A stretch of 50,034 bases of DNA, taken from contig JAEZUY010000004.1 of the NCBI GenBank assembly GCA_023420895.1, forward strand, positions 1 to 50,034, read 5' to 3'. Below the pieces are notes generated by a model. That model was not told the DNA's origin. It ran no database searches and worked only from the letters and a program-made list of their open reading frames with translations. This document shows positions 42,217 to 49,880 of the stretch, in pieces; position 1 is the first letter of the stretch, and every line of letters begins with the position of its first letter. Made by a program: the position numbers and the translations under genes. The stretch is from Bacillota bacterium (GTDB lineage Bacteria > Bacillota > Clostridia > Tissierellales > Gottschalkiaceae).

Positions 42217-43119
42217 ATGAAGAAAATACTATCAGTTTTTGCAGCTGCGGCAGTAGCTCTTACGAGTATGTTCGGAGTATCAGCGAAAGCGGATAAAATA
42301 GAAAACGTAGTTGTGAGCTTAGGAGAAGATCTTAGCTCAAGCCAGAAAGATGAAATGATTAAAAAGTTCGGTGCAGACCCGGAATCAAGAGTAGTTTCAG
42401 TTTCTAACAGTGAAGAGAGACATTATTTAGGAAACTATGTATCGGCAGACCTTATAGGGACGAGAGCGATATCATGTTCATATGTTGAAGAACTTGACGA
42501 CGGTTCAGGAATACAGGTTGAAACATCGAATGTGACATGGGTTACTCCTGAGATGATTCAGAATGCTCTTGCAACTGGAGGAGTGAAAGATGCAAAAGTA
42601 AAAGTATCGGCTCCTTTCAAAGTTTCAGGAACAGCCGCTCTTACAGGTGTTATGAAGGCTTTCGAAACTGCAACAGGCGAGAGTCTGAGTGAAGATGAGA
42701 AACAGGTTGCAAATGAAGAGATTGCAAAGACGGGAGAACTAGGTCAGGAAATAGGTAAAGATGAAGCTGCAGCGCTAATAAAAGAGGTAAAAGAAGCTGT
42801 TGTGGAAAATCATATTGAAGATCCGCAGGCAATAAGAGAAACTATAGAGAGAATAGCAGTGGATATGAACATAACTCTTAATGAAGAACAGTTCAATAAG
42901 ATAATAGAACTTATGCAGAATATAAGTTCGCTTAATCTTGATGTAAGTTCTATAAAGAGTCAGCTAGGAGATATATCGAAGACGGTTTCCGATATATCGG
43001 GCAAAGTTTCAGATGCAGTGAGCAATTCGGAAGAAGCACAGGGATTTTTAGAGAAAATAATACAAATGCTGAGAGAACTTATAGATAAACTCACAGGTTC
43101 ATCTGCAGTAACAGAATAG
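42217..43119 (+). CDS. DUF1002 domain secreted protein
   Basis: A 300-residue exported protein of unknown function. A signal peptide occupies about residues 1-24 (MKKILSVFAAAAVALTSMFG, cleavage near SAKA). The DUF1002 region (about 28-240) has VVSLGEDLSSSQKDEM, RHYLGNYVSADLIGTRAISC, SNVTWVTPEMIQNALATGG and APFKVSGTAALTGVMKAFE. A C-terminal helical region with heptad-like spacing (about 235-295) may form a coiled coil. GGAGGTAG precedes ATG 42217. It is monocistronic with its own promoter and terminator. A cell-surface role is inferred only from export. Confidence 0.88.
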   Translation: MKKILSVFAAAAVALTSMFGVSAKADKIENVVVSLGEDLSSSQKDEMIKKFGADPESRVVSVSNSEERHYLGNYVSADLIGTRAISCSYVEELDDGSGIQVETSNVTWVTPEMIQNALATGGVKDAKVKVSAPFKVSGTAALTGVMKAFETATGESLSEDEKQVANEEIAKTGELGQEIGKDEAAALIKEVKEAVVENHIEDPQAIRETIERIAVDMNITLNEEQFNKIIELMQNISSLNLDVSSIKSQLGDISKTVSDISGKVSDAVSNSEEAQGFLEKIIQMLRELIDKLTGSSAVTE

Positions 43120-43127
43120 GACATTTT

Positions 43128-43167
43128 AAGCCCCGGTATTCAGATTATTTCTGAAAACAGGGGCTTT
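43128..43167 (+). terminator. Terminator of the DUF1002 gene
   Basis: An outer stem AAGCCCC (43128-43134) with GGGGCTT (43160-43166), an inner stem TTCAGA (43139-43144) with TCTGAA (43150-43155), and TTTT after. Confidence 0.85.
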
Positions 43168-43221
43168 TATGTTATAATTATTGTTATAGAAATTTCTGAA
43201 TATAAGTTATATATAGGTCAA

Positions 43222-43250
43222 TTGCTTGTATACCGTGCTTATGCTATTAT
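43222..43250 (+). promoter_or_regulatory. gltX promoter
   Basis: TTGCTT (43222-43227) and TATTAT (43245-43250), 17-bp spacer, about 80 bp before the gltX start. No T-box element is seen. Confidence 0.6.
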
Positions 43251-43328
43251 ATATATGTCAGAGAAATACTTTTAACGCATTTTAATCTGAGATTTTAAAA
43301 ATTAATATATAAGAAGAGGATGAATATT

Positions 43329-44786
43329 ATGACAGATGTGAGAGTGAGGTTTGCACCGAGTCCAACAGGATATCTTCATATAGGAGGACTCAGAACTGCA
43401 CTTTATGATTTTTTATTTGCAAAAGGAAATAATGGAAAATATATACTTAGAATCGAAGACACTGACCAGTCAAGATTTGTAGAAGACTCTATAGAGAACC
43501 TTCTAAAATCACTTGAATGGGCAGGAGTTGTTCATGACGAAGGAGTATTCATGGAAGACGGAAAAATCGTCGAAAAGGGAGAATACGGTCCTTACGTTCA
43601 GTCAGAAAGACTTGATATATACAAAGAGCATGTACAGAAGCTTTTAGACAGCGGAGATGCATACTACTGTTTCTGTGATAAAGAAAGACTGGATAAATTA
43701 AGAGAGCATCAGAAAGAAAACAATATGATGCTCGGATACGACGGACACTGCAGAGATATACCGAGAGAAGAAGCTGAAAAGAGAATAGCTGCAGGAGAAG
43801 ACTACGTTATAAGACTGAGACTTCCTGAAGATGAAGATATCACTTTTACAGATATAATAAGAGGAGATATAACAATGAATACTAAGGACCTTGACGATCA
43901 GGTTCTTCTTAAATCAGACGGATTCCCTACTTATCACTTAGCGGTGATAGTTGACGACCATCTGATGAAAATATCTCACGTTGTAAGAGGTGAAGAGTGG
44001 CTTCCTTCAGCACCTAAGCACGCTTATCTTTTCAAAGCGTTCGGATGGGAAGCGCCTGTATTCGTTCACCTTCCTACAGTTCTGAATAAAGAAAAGAAAA
44101 AACTGAGCAAAAGACATGGAGACGTTGCAGTAGAAGACTTCAGAGCTAAAGGATTTCTTCCAGAAGCTTTAGTGAACTATCTTGCACTTGTAGGATGGAG
44201 TCCTGAAAACAATGAAGAATTTTTCACTATGGATGAACTGATAGAATCGTTCTCTTTTGAAAGAGTTTCAAAAACTGGAGGAGTTTTCGATATAAATAAA
44301 CTTAAATGGGTGAACGCTCATTATATAAGAGAAAAAGACATAGACGAGCTTACAGAACTTGCAGTTCCTGTTCTTCTGGAAAGCGGAGAGATAACTGAAG
44401 ATGATGTTGAAAACAGATACGAGTGGGTTAAAGCGCTTGTTTCTATACTTCAGGACAGAGTTTCAACTATAAATGAAATTCCTGAAAAACTTCAGAGCAT
44501 ACTGGACAATGATGTTAAATTTGAAACAGAAGAAGCTGAAAAAGTTCTTGAGGAAAGTGAAATAGACAAGCTGGCAGCTGCATTCAAGGAAGAACTTGAA
44601 TCTATAGACGAAATAGACGAAGAGTTTGCAGGATCTATTCTTAAGAAAATTCAGAAAAAGACAGGAATTAAAGGAAAAAATCTGTTCATGCCTATGAGAA
44701 TTGCTCTTACAGGGAATCAGCATGGACCCGATTTAGATAAAATAATATTTGTTCTCGGAAAAGAAAATATTTTAAAGAGAATATAG
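43329..44786 (+). CDS. gltX: Glutamyl-tRNA synthetase
   Basis: A 485-residue class I synthetase. The HIGH motif appears as RFAPSPTGYLHIGGLRTA (about 5-22) and KMSKS as KKKLSKRHGD near 253-262. Between them are IEDTDQSR and YHLAVIVDDHLMKISHVVRGEEW. A C-terminal helical anticodon-binding domain (about 320-485) follows. An earlier in-frame ATG at 43320 exists, but AAGAGGA is correctly spaced for 43329 and that start matches the family. It is followed by a terminator-like hairpin and cysE, as in many Firmicutes (gltX-cysE-cysS). Confidence 0.95.
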   Translation: MTDVRVRFAPSPTGYLHIGGLRTALYDFLFAKGNNGKYILRIEDTDQSRFVEDSIENLLKSLEWAGVVHDEGVFMEDGKIVEKGEYGPYVQSERLDIYKEHVQKLLDSGDAYYCFCDKERLDKLREHQKENNMMLGYDGHCRDIPREEAEKRIAAGEDYVIRLRLPEDEDITFTDIIRGDITMNTKDLDDQVLLKSDGFPTYHLAVIVDDHLMKISHVVRGEEWLPSAPKHAYLFKAFGWEAPVFVHLPTVLNKEKKKLSKRHGDVAVEDFRAKGFLPEALVNYLALVGWSPENNEEFFTMDELIESFSFERVSKTGGVFDINKLKWVNAHYIREKDIDELTELAVPVLLESGEITEDDVENRYEWVKALVSILQDRVSTINEIPEKLQSILDNDVKFETEEAEKVLEESEIDKLAAAFKEELESIDEIDEEFAGSILKKIQKKTGIKGKNLFMPMRIALTGNQHGPDLDKIIFVLGKENILKRI

Positions 44787-44808
44787 AGAATTAAGTCATC
44801 AGGAAAGG

Positions 44809-44840
44809 CCGTCTCTGTGGTAATACAGTGACGGTTTTTC
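44809..44840 (+). terminator. Terminator or attenuator between gltX and cysE
   Basis: The stem GCCGTC-CTGT (44809-44819) pairs with ACAG-GACGGT (44825-44835) with one T-T mismatch and one G-U pair, then a T tract. It may terminate gltX messages or attenuate cysE-cysS. Confidence 0.8.
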
Positions 44841-44860
44841 TGTACAGTGGAGGTGCGTTG

Positions 44861-45550
44861 TTGAGATATATAATAGAAGATATAAAAGCGATAAAAGCCA
44901 GAGACCCGGCGGTTAGAACTTATTTAGAAGCGGCTATATGCTATCCGGGACTTCACGCAGTTATAGTTCACAGACTGACACACTGGCTTTACAATAAAGG
45001 TCTGTTCTTTTTATCAAGAATACTTTCTAATATCGTAAGACTGATTACAGGGGTTGAAATTCACCCGGGAGCCAAAATAGGCAAGGGAGTATTTATAGAC
45101 CACGGTATGGGAGTAGTTATAGGAGAAACAGCGGAAATCGGAGACAATGTAACTATATATCAGGGGGTAACCCTTGGAGGTACTGGTAAAGATACAGGAA
45201 AGAGACACCCTACACTGGAAGAAAATGTGGTTGTCAGCAGCGGAGCTAAAGTGCTGGGTCCTTTCACGGTAGGAAAAAATTCCAAGATAGGAGCCGGAGC
45301 AGTAGTTCTTAAAGAAGTGCCGCCAAACTGCACAGTTGTAGGTGTTCCCGGAAGAATAGTGGTAAAAGACAATAAGAGAGTTAAAGATGAAGATATGACG
45401 CCTAAAGGAATAGACTTGAACCAGATTGACCTTCCAGACCCGGTTATGCAGGAAATTATGAAACTTAAGAAAGCAGTCGAAGTTATGAAGACGGATATAG
45501 AAGGAATTAAAGGTGAAAAAGAGTCTGAAAAAGAAGAAGACGCAATCTAA
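44861..45550 (+). CDS. cysE: Serine O-acetyltransferase
   Basis: A 229-residue enzyme making O-acetylserine from serine and acetyl-CoA, the first step of cysteine synthesis. The N-terminal helical part has RDPAVRTYLEAAICYPGLHAV and HRLTHWLY. The left-handed beta-helix has hexapeptide repeats with IHPGAKIGKGVFIDHGMGVVIGE (in parts), YQGVTLGGTGKDTGKRHPT, and GAVVLKEVPPNCTVVGVPGRIV. The start is a TTG at 44861, 5 nt after GGAGGTG. A charged Lys/Glu tail ends the protein. It is followed by cysS. Confidence 0.94.
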   Translation: MRYIIEDIKAIKARDPAVRTYLEAAICYPGLHAVIVHRLTHWLYNKGLFFLSRILSNIVRLITGVEIHPGAKIGKGVFIDHGMGVVIGETAEIGDNVTIYQGVTLGGTGKDTGKRHPTLEENVVVSSGAKVLGPFTVGKNSKIGAGAVVLKEVPPNCTVVGVPGRIVVKDNKRVKDEDMTPKGIDLNQIDLPDPVMQEIMKLKKAVEVMKTDIEGIKGEKESEKEEDAI

Positions 45551-45563
45551 ACGAATATAGAAA

Positions 45564-45603
45564 GGCGGTGAGTCCGTCAAAGAGCATAGAGATGACGGAG
45601 AAT
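45564..45603 (+). promoter_or_regulatory. SD-hairpin-start arrangement of cysS
   Basis: The SD GGCGGTGA (45564-45571, within AAAGGCGGTGA) is followed by TCCGTC (45573-45578). This pairs perfectly with GACGGA (45594-45599) over a 15-nt loop; four bases then precede ATG 45604. The folded spacing is about 6 nt, the linear spacing 32 nt. Confidence 0.6.
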
Positions 45604-46998
45604 ATGAAATTATATAATACACTTAACAGAAAAAAAGAAGAATTTATACCGATAGAAGAGAATAAAGTCAGAATGTATGTCTGCGGACCGACAGTTTACA
45701 ATTATATACATGTCGGAAATGCAAGACCGCTAGTAGTATTTGACACTTTAAGAAGATATTTTAAATATAAAGGATATAAAGTCGACTACGTTGTAAACTT
45801 TACGGATATAGACGACAAGCTTATAAAAAAAGCTAATGAAGAGGGGACTACAGTAAAGAAAGTCGCAGAAAAATATATAGAAGAATATTTGAAAGACTCC
45901 AGAGCCTTAAATGTTGATGAAGATGACACTATGCACCCTAAGGCTACTGAGAATATAGGAGATATAATTAAATATGTGAAGACTCTTATAGAAAAAGGCT
46001 ATGCTTATGAATCTAACGGAGACGTATATTTTGATGTAAGCAAGAGCGGCCATTACGGAGAACTTTCTAAAAAGAACCTGGATGATTTAGTTGCAGGGGC
46101 AAGAGTCGATGTAACTGAAGTCAAGAGAAATCCTATGGACTTTGCAATGTGGAAAGCGGCAAAACCTGGAGAACCTTCCTGGAACAGTCCTTGGGGAGAA
46201 GGAAGACCCGGATGGCATATAGAGTGTTCAGTTATGTCTCAGAAATACCTGGGAGATACTATAGACATACATGCCGGAGGAGCGGATCTTCAGTTCCCGC
46301 ATCATGAAAATGAAATTGCACAGTCAGAAAGCTATACAGGAAAGAAATTTGCAAATTTCTGGCTTCACAATGCAATGATAAATATAAATAATGAAAAAAT
46401 GTCGAAATCTAAGAATAATTTCTTCACAGTCAGAGAGATATCTGAAGAATACGATCTGGAAGTTCTGAGATTCTTCCTGCTTTCAGCGCATTACAGAAAA
46501 CCTCTGAATTTCACTGAAGAAAATATGCAGCAGACTAAAAACGGTCTCGACAGAATATATATAGGAAGAGACAGACTCAGAAGTCTGATAGAAAAGGCCG
46601 GAGACGGAAATGAAGAAAAATCAGATGAGCTGAAGTCGGAAGTGGACAGAATAAAAAAAGAGTTCGAAGAGAATATGGATGACGATATAAATACTGCAGA
46701 TGCAATATCTTCAATATATGAACTTATAAAATTCATAAACACTTCTTTAGATGAAGATGCTTCAAAAGAAATTCTGGAATACACTTATGAAACTCTTGAG
46801 AAACTTACAGATGTAATCGGAATAATGAAGAGAGAGAGTGAAGAAGTGGATGAAGAAATAGAAGAGCTCATAGAGAAAAGAAATCAGGCAAGAAAAGATA
46901 AAGACTATGCTTTAGCCGACTCAATCAGAGATGAGCTGCTGGAAAAAGGTATAATACTTGAAGATACAGCAGACGGAGTTAAATGGAGGAGAGCATAG
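45604..46998 (+). CDS. cysS: Cysteinyl-tRNA synthetase
   Basis: A 464-residue class I synthetase. The zinc-binding and HIGH region reads MYVCGPTVYNYIHVGNARP (about 24-42), with further zinc ligands in WHIECSVM and HHENEIAQSE. KMSKS appears as NEKMSKSKNNFFT near 264-276. A C-terminal anticodon-binding helical domain includes RNQARKDKDYALADSIRDELL. The longest frame starts at a GTG at 45568, but that codon is part of the SD. MKLYNTLNRKKEEF at 45604 is the family start. The start of mrnC lies within 2 nt of its stop. Confidence 0.95.
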   Translation: MKLYNTLNRKKEEFIPIEENKVRMYVCGPTVYNYIHVGNARPLVVFDTLRRYFKYKGYKVDYVVNFTDIDDKLIKKANEEGTTVKKVAEKYIEEYLKDSRALNVDEDDTMHPKATENIGDIIKYVKTLIEKGYAYESNGDVYFDVSKSGHYGELSKKNLDDLVAGARVDVTEVKRNPMDFAMWKAAKPGEPSWNSPWGEGRPGWHIECSVMSQKYLGDTIDIHAGGADLQFPHHENEIAQSESYTGKKFANFWLHNAMININNEKMSKSKNNFFTVREISEEYDLEVLRFFLLSAHYRKPLNFTEENMQQTKNGLDRIYIGRDRLRSLIEKAGDGNEEKSDELKSEVDRIKKEFEENMDDDINTADAISSIYELIKFINTSLDEDASKEILEYTYETLEKLTDVIGIMKRESEEVDEEIEELIEKRNQARKDKDYALADSIRDELLEKGIILEDTADGVKWRRA

Positions 46999-46999
46999 T

Positions 47000-47404
47000 A
47001 TGGAATCAGATATTTTTAAAGAATGGAAGGATGGAGACGTTCGCGCTCTCCATCCTTTAAAACTTGCATATATAGGGGATGCTGTTTATGAGGTGTATAT
47101 AAGAAGATATCTTTTAGAAAGCAGCAGAGAAAAAATGCATATTATACACAGAAAATCGACAAAATTTGTGAGTGCAAAAGCTCAGGCTGATATAGTCCAC
47201 TCTCTTGACGATTTTCTCACTGATGAAGAGAAAAGTGTAATAAGACGAGGAAGAAACACTAAATCTCATTCAGTTCCTAAAAATGCAGCTGTATCAGATT
47301 ATAAATATGCCACAGGCTTTGAAGCGCTGATAGGCTATCTGTATTTAAAGGGAAAAAAAGAAAGAATAGATGAAATAATAGAGAAGATACTGGCGGGTGA
47401 TTAA
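47000..47404 (+). CDS. mrnC: Mini-ribonuclease 3 family protein
   Basis: A 134-residue RNase III catalytic domain without the double-stranded-RNA-binding domain, which matures 23S rRNA in Firmicutes. LKLAYIGDAVYEVYIRRYL (about 19-37) holds the catalytic Asp. YKATGFEALIGYLYLKG-like sequence (YKYATGFEALIGYLYLKG, about 103-120) holds the second acidic site. GGAGGAG precedes the ATG at 47000. Upstream in-frame codons belong to the cysS end. It sits in its usual place after cysS. Confidence 0.94.
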   Translation: MESDIFKEWKDGDVRALHPLKLAYIGDAVYEVYIRRYLLESSREKMHIIHRKSTKFVSAKAQADIVHSLDDFLTDEEKSVIRRGRNTKSHSVPKNAAVSDYKYATGFEALIGYLYLKGKKERIDEIIEKILAGD

Positions 47405-48163
47405 ATGAAAGTGAGTCTTCTTGCACATACTCCTGATCCTGAAAATATAGTTTCAGCGGCAGCGAAACTCTGCTACTCTCAGTCAGGAGTCAAAGAAATA
47501 CTGGAAAAACAGTCGGATGAGGAAAGAGACAGATTTATAAATATGCTTATGGATATAGGACATGAATCTCCTATAGAGCATGTGTCTTTCACATTTGCAA
47601 TAGAAGGAGTCAGCAGAACTCTGACTCATCAGCTGGTCAGACACAGAATTGCATCATATTCTCAGCAGTCGCAGAGATATGTTAAGCTTGAACAGTTCGA
47701 ATACATCGTTCCGCCGAGCATAAAGGGAGACGAAGAAGCGGAAAAGCTCTATATACAGACTATGGAGGAGATTCAGGAAAGATATAATCAGATTTCGGGA
47801 ATACTCTATGAAAAGCATTTAAAAGAATTTTCAGACAGCGGAATTCCTGAAAAAAAGGCAAAGACTATGGCAGAGAAAAAAGCAATAGAAGATGCCAGAT
47901 ATATATTTCCTAATGCATGTGAGACTAAAATAGTTGTAACGATGAATGCCAGAAGTCTGAAGAATTTCTTTGAACACAGATGCTGCGAAAGAGCACAGTG
48001 GGAAATAAGAAATTTGGCGGAAGAGATGCTGAAACTTGTGAAAAAAGCCGCTCCTTCAATATTCGGAACAGCTGGACCAAAATGCATATCGGGACCTTGT
48101 CCGGAAGGAAAAATGACTTGCGGAAAGATAAAAGAAGTTAGAGAAAAATACAAAAATATTTAA
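47405..48163 (+). CDS. thyX: Flavin-dependent thymidylate synthase
   Basis: A 252-residue FAD/NADPH-dependent enzyme methylating dUMP with methylenetetrahydrofolate. The ThyX signature RHRIASYSQQSQRYV follows TLTHQLV at about 73-95. VTMNARSLKNFFEHRCCERAQWEI (in parts) marks the C-terminal substrate region. The start ATG follows the mrnC stop directly (GGCGGGTGATTAA). Its presence usually means the organism lacks or supplements ThyA, and fits an anaerobe. Confidence 0.96.
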   Translation: MKVSLLAHTPDPENIVSAAAKLCYSQSGVKEILEKQSDEERDRFINMLMDIGHESPIEHVSFTFAIEGVSRTLTHQLVRHRIASYSQQSQRYVKLEQFEYIVPPSIKGDEEAEKLYIQTMEEIQERYNQISGILYEKHLKEFSDSGIPEKKAKTMAEKKAIEDARYIFPNACETKIVVTMNARSLKNFFEHRCCERAQWEIRNLAEEMLKLVKKAAPSIFGTAGPKCISGPCPEGKMTCGKIKEVREKYKNI

Positions 48164-48197
48164 AAAATATACATCAAGAAATACAGAAGGTGATAAA

Positions 48198-48938
48198 ATG
48201 CCAAATAAAGATATAATATTCGGAAGAAATCCTGTAATGGAGATACTGAAGTCTGAAAGCAGAACTGTAGACAGACTTTATGCAGCAAAAGGAGACAATA
48301 AAGGTTCTATAAACAAGATACTGGGAATAGCAAAGGACAAAGGCATAAGGGTCGAATATGAAGACAGAAAAAGACTCGATGAAATTTCAGGCGGAGAGAA
48401 TCATCAGGGCGTAATAGCATACGTTTCACCATATAGCTATAAAGAGATAGACGATATATTTAAAACGGCTGAAAAAGAAGGAAAGCCTCCGTTTATACTT
48501 CTTCTGGACAATCTTGAAGACATGCATAATTTCGGAGCGATAATAAGAACGGCAGAATGTGCAGGAGTTCACGGGATAATTATACCTAAGAGAAGATCTG
48601 TAAGTGTGAATTCTTTTACAGCGAAAGCTTCAGCAGGAGCAGTGGAGTTTATGAATATAGTAAAAGTCTCAAATCTGAATGCGGCTATAAAAGAGCTTAA
48701 AGAGAGAGGCGTATGGGTTTACGGTGCAGATATGGACGGAAGCTATTATTACGAAACCGACCTTACAGGTCCTGTAGCGCTCGTGATAGGAAGCGAAGGA
48801 AAAGGAATAAGCAGGCTTGTCAAGGAGAACTGTGACGGAATAGTTAAGATACCTATGAATGGAAAAATAAACTCGCTCAATGCTTCAGTGGCTGCAGGAA
48901 TACTTATTTACGAGATAGTTAAACAGAGAGGAAACTGA
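48198..48938 (+). CDS. rlmB: 23S rRNA 2'-O-methyltransferase RlmB family (SpoU/TrmH)
   Basis: A 246-residue SPOUT methyltransferase. The N-terminal substrate-binding domain begins DIIFGRNPVMEILKS. SpoU motifs follow: motif 1 LDNLEDMHNFGAIIRTAECAG (in part NFGAIIRTAE, about 113-122), motif 2 VALVIGSEGKGISRLV (about 195-210) and motif 3 IPMNGKINSLNASVAAGI (about 218-235). It makes Gm2251 in 23S rRNA in E. coli; the same target is likely here. AGAAGGTGAT precedes the ATG. Confidence 0.93.
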   Translation: MPNKDIIFGRNPVMEILKSESRTVDRLYAAKGDNKGSINKILGIAKDKGIRVEYEDRKRLDEISGGENHQGVIAYVSPYSYKEIDDIFKTAEKEGKPPFILLLDNLEDMHNFGAIIRTAECAGVHGIIIPKRRSVSVNSFTAKASAGAVEFMNIVKVSNLNAAIKELKERGVWVYGADMDGSYYYETDLTGPVALVIGSEGKGISRLVKENCDGIVKIPMNGKINSLNASVAAGILIYEIVKQRGN

Positions 48939-48940
48939 CA

Positions 48941-49627
48941 ATGAATAGAAAAGAGTATCTATTCGTAGACGGCTATAATGTCATAAACGACTGGAACAAT
49001 CTTAAGGCTTTAAGCGACATGCAGCTTGAACTTGCAAGAAATGAACTTATAGAGACCATGGCTGAATACAGAGTTATCGCAGGAGTCGAAGTTATAATAG
49101 TTTTCGATGCTTACAGAGTTAAGTCGAATCCCGGAAGAGAAGATAATATCAAAGGTGTGAAAGTAGTATTCACTAAAGAGCATCAGACTGCAGATGCCTA
49201 TATAGAGCAGACTCTTCACAGAATAGGAAAGGTCAAGAGAGTCAGAGTCGCAACATCAGATTCGCTTGAACAGCAGGTCATTCTGGGAAGAGGAGGAACC
49301 AGAATATCTGCAAGAGAGCTTAAAATAGAGATTGATGACTGCAGAAACAGGACCATAAAGAAAGCAGATATTAAATCAACTTCTGAAAATGTCAATATGG
49401 GAAAACTTGGAGAAGAGCTCAGTGATGAGGTTCTTCAGAAACTTGAAAGCTATATAGATCAGATTGAAGAAGAGAAAAACAGAGAAAACACAAGTAAAAA
49501 CAAGATAAATTCGGCCCTGAGCGGAGGAAAATCAGGAGTAAAGACAGGAACAGGCAGAAATACTGTAAAAAATGAAAAAAATAAGAAGAAAAAGAGAAAA
49601 TTAACTAGAAAAAGAAAAAGAAAATGA
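48941..49627 (+). CDS. yacP: NYN domain protein YacP (Rae1-type ribosome-associated endoribonuclease family)
   Basis: A 228-residue protein. The N-terminal NYN/PIN-like domain (1-165) shows YLFVDGYNVINDW with the catalytic Asp, VIIVFDAYRVKSN, EHQTADAYIEQTLHRIG and VRVATSDSLEQQVILGRGG. In Bacillus the homologue (Rae1) cleaves mRNA in the ribosomal A site. The C-terminal 55 residues are a strongly basic, low-complexity Lys/Arg/Asn tail (ending KKKKRKLTRKRKRK) longer than in many homologues, likely for RNA or ribosome binding. It starts two bases after the rlmB stop. Confidence 0.92.
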   Translation: MNRKEYLFVDGYNVINDWNNLKALSDMQLELARNELIETMAEYRVIAGVEVIIVFDAYRVKSNPGREDNIKGVKVVFTKEHQTADAYIEQTLHRIGKVKRVRVATSDSLEQQVILGRGGTRISARELKIEIDDCRNRTIKKADIKSTSENVNMGKLGEELSDEVLQKLESYIDQIEEEKNRENTSKNKINSALSGGKSGVKTGTGRNTVKNEKNKKKKRKLTRKRKRK

Positions 49628-49663
49628 TACAATAGAGTTAGTGAGCTTGTGAGTTCTTGAGGT

Positions 49664-49693
49664 ATTGACAGAGCGGATTAGAAGTAGTAAAAT
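49664..49693 (+). promoter_or_regulatory. Promoter of tRNA-Thr (and probably tuf)
   Basis: Perfect -35 TTGACA (49664-49669) and -10 TAAAAT (49688-49693) with an 18-bp spacer, ending 17 bp before the mature tRNA. A second TATAAT at 49846-49851 may give tuf an additional start but lacks a clear -35. Confidence 0.7.
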
Positions 49694-49709
49694 AGTCTCG
49701 AGATGACGG

Positions 49710-49785
49710 GCCTGTGTAGCTCAGTCGGCAGAGCACTTGCATGGTAAGCAAGAGGCCATCGGTTCAATTCCGGTCATAGGCTCCA
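49710..49785 (+). tRNA. tRNA-Thr (anticodon GGT)
   Basis: A 76-nt cloverleaf. The acceptor stem GCCTGTG pairs with CATAGGC (one G-U), discriminator T, and encoded CCA. The D arm is TAGCTCAGTCGGCAGAGCA, the anticodon stem CTTGC-ATGGTAA-GCAAG gives anticodon GGT (Thr, reads ACC/ACU), and the T arm contains GGTTCAATTCC. Its position just before tuf is common in Firmicutes. Confidence 0.96.
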
Positions 49786-49880
49786 AGCAGAATAAAGTTA
49801 TGAAAACGAAAAATATAATCTAATGGACTAATATTCCATAAATGGTATAATTAGTTTAAGACTATTAAGGAGGAATCATA

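Noticed and set aside
45568..45603. GTG 45568 or ATG 45592 as the cysS start
   Set aside because: GTG 45568 is part of the SD itself, ATG 45592 is 20 nt from it, and the family N-terminus begins at 45604.
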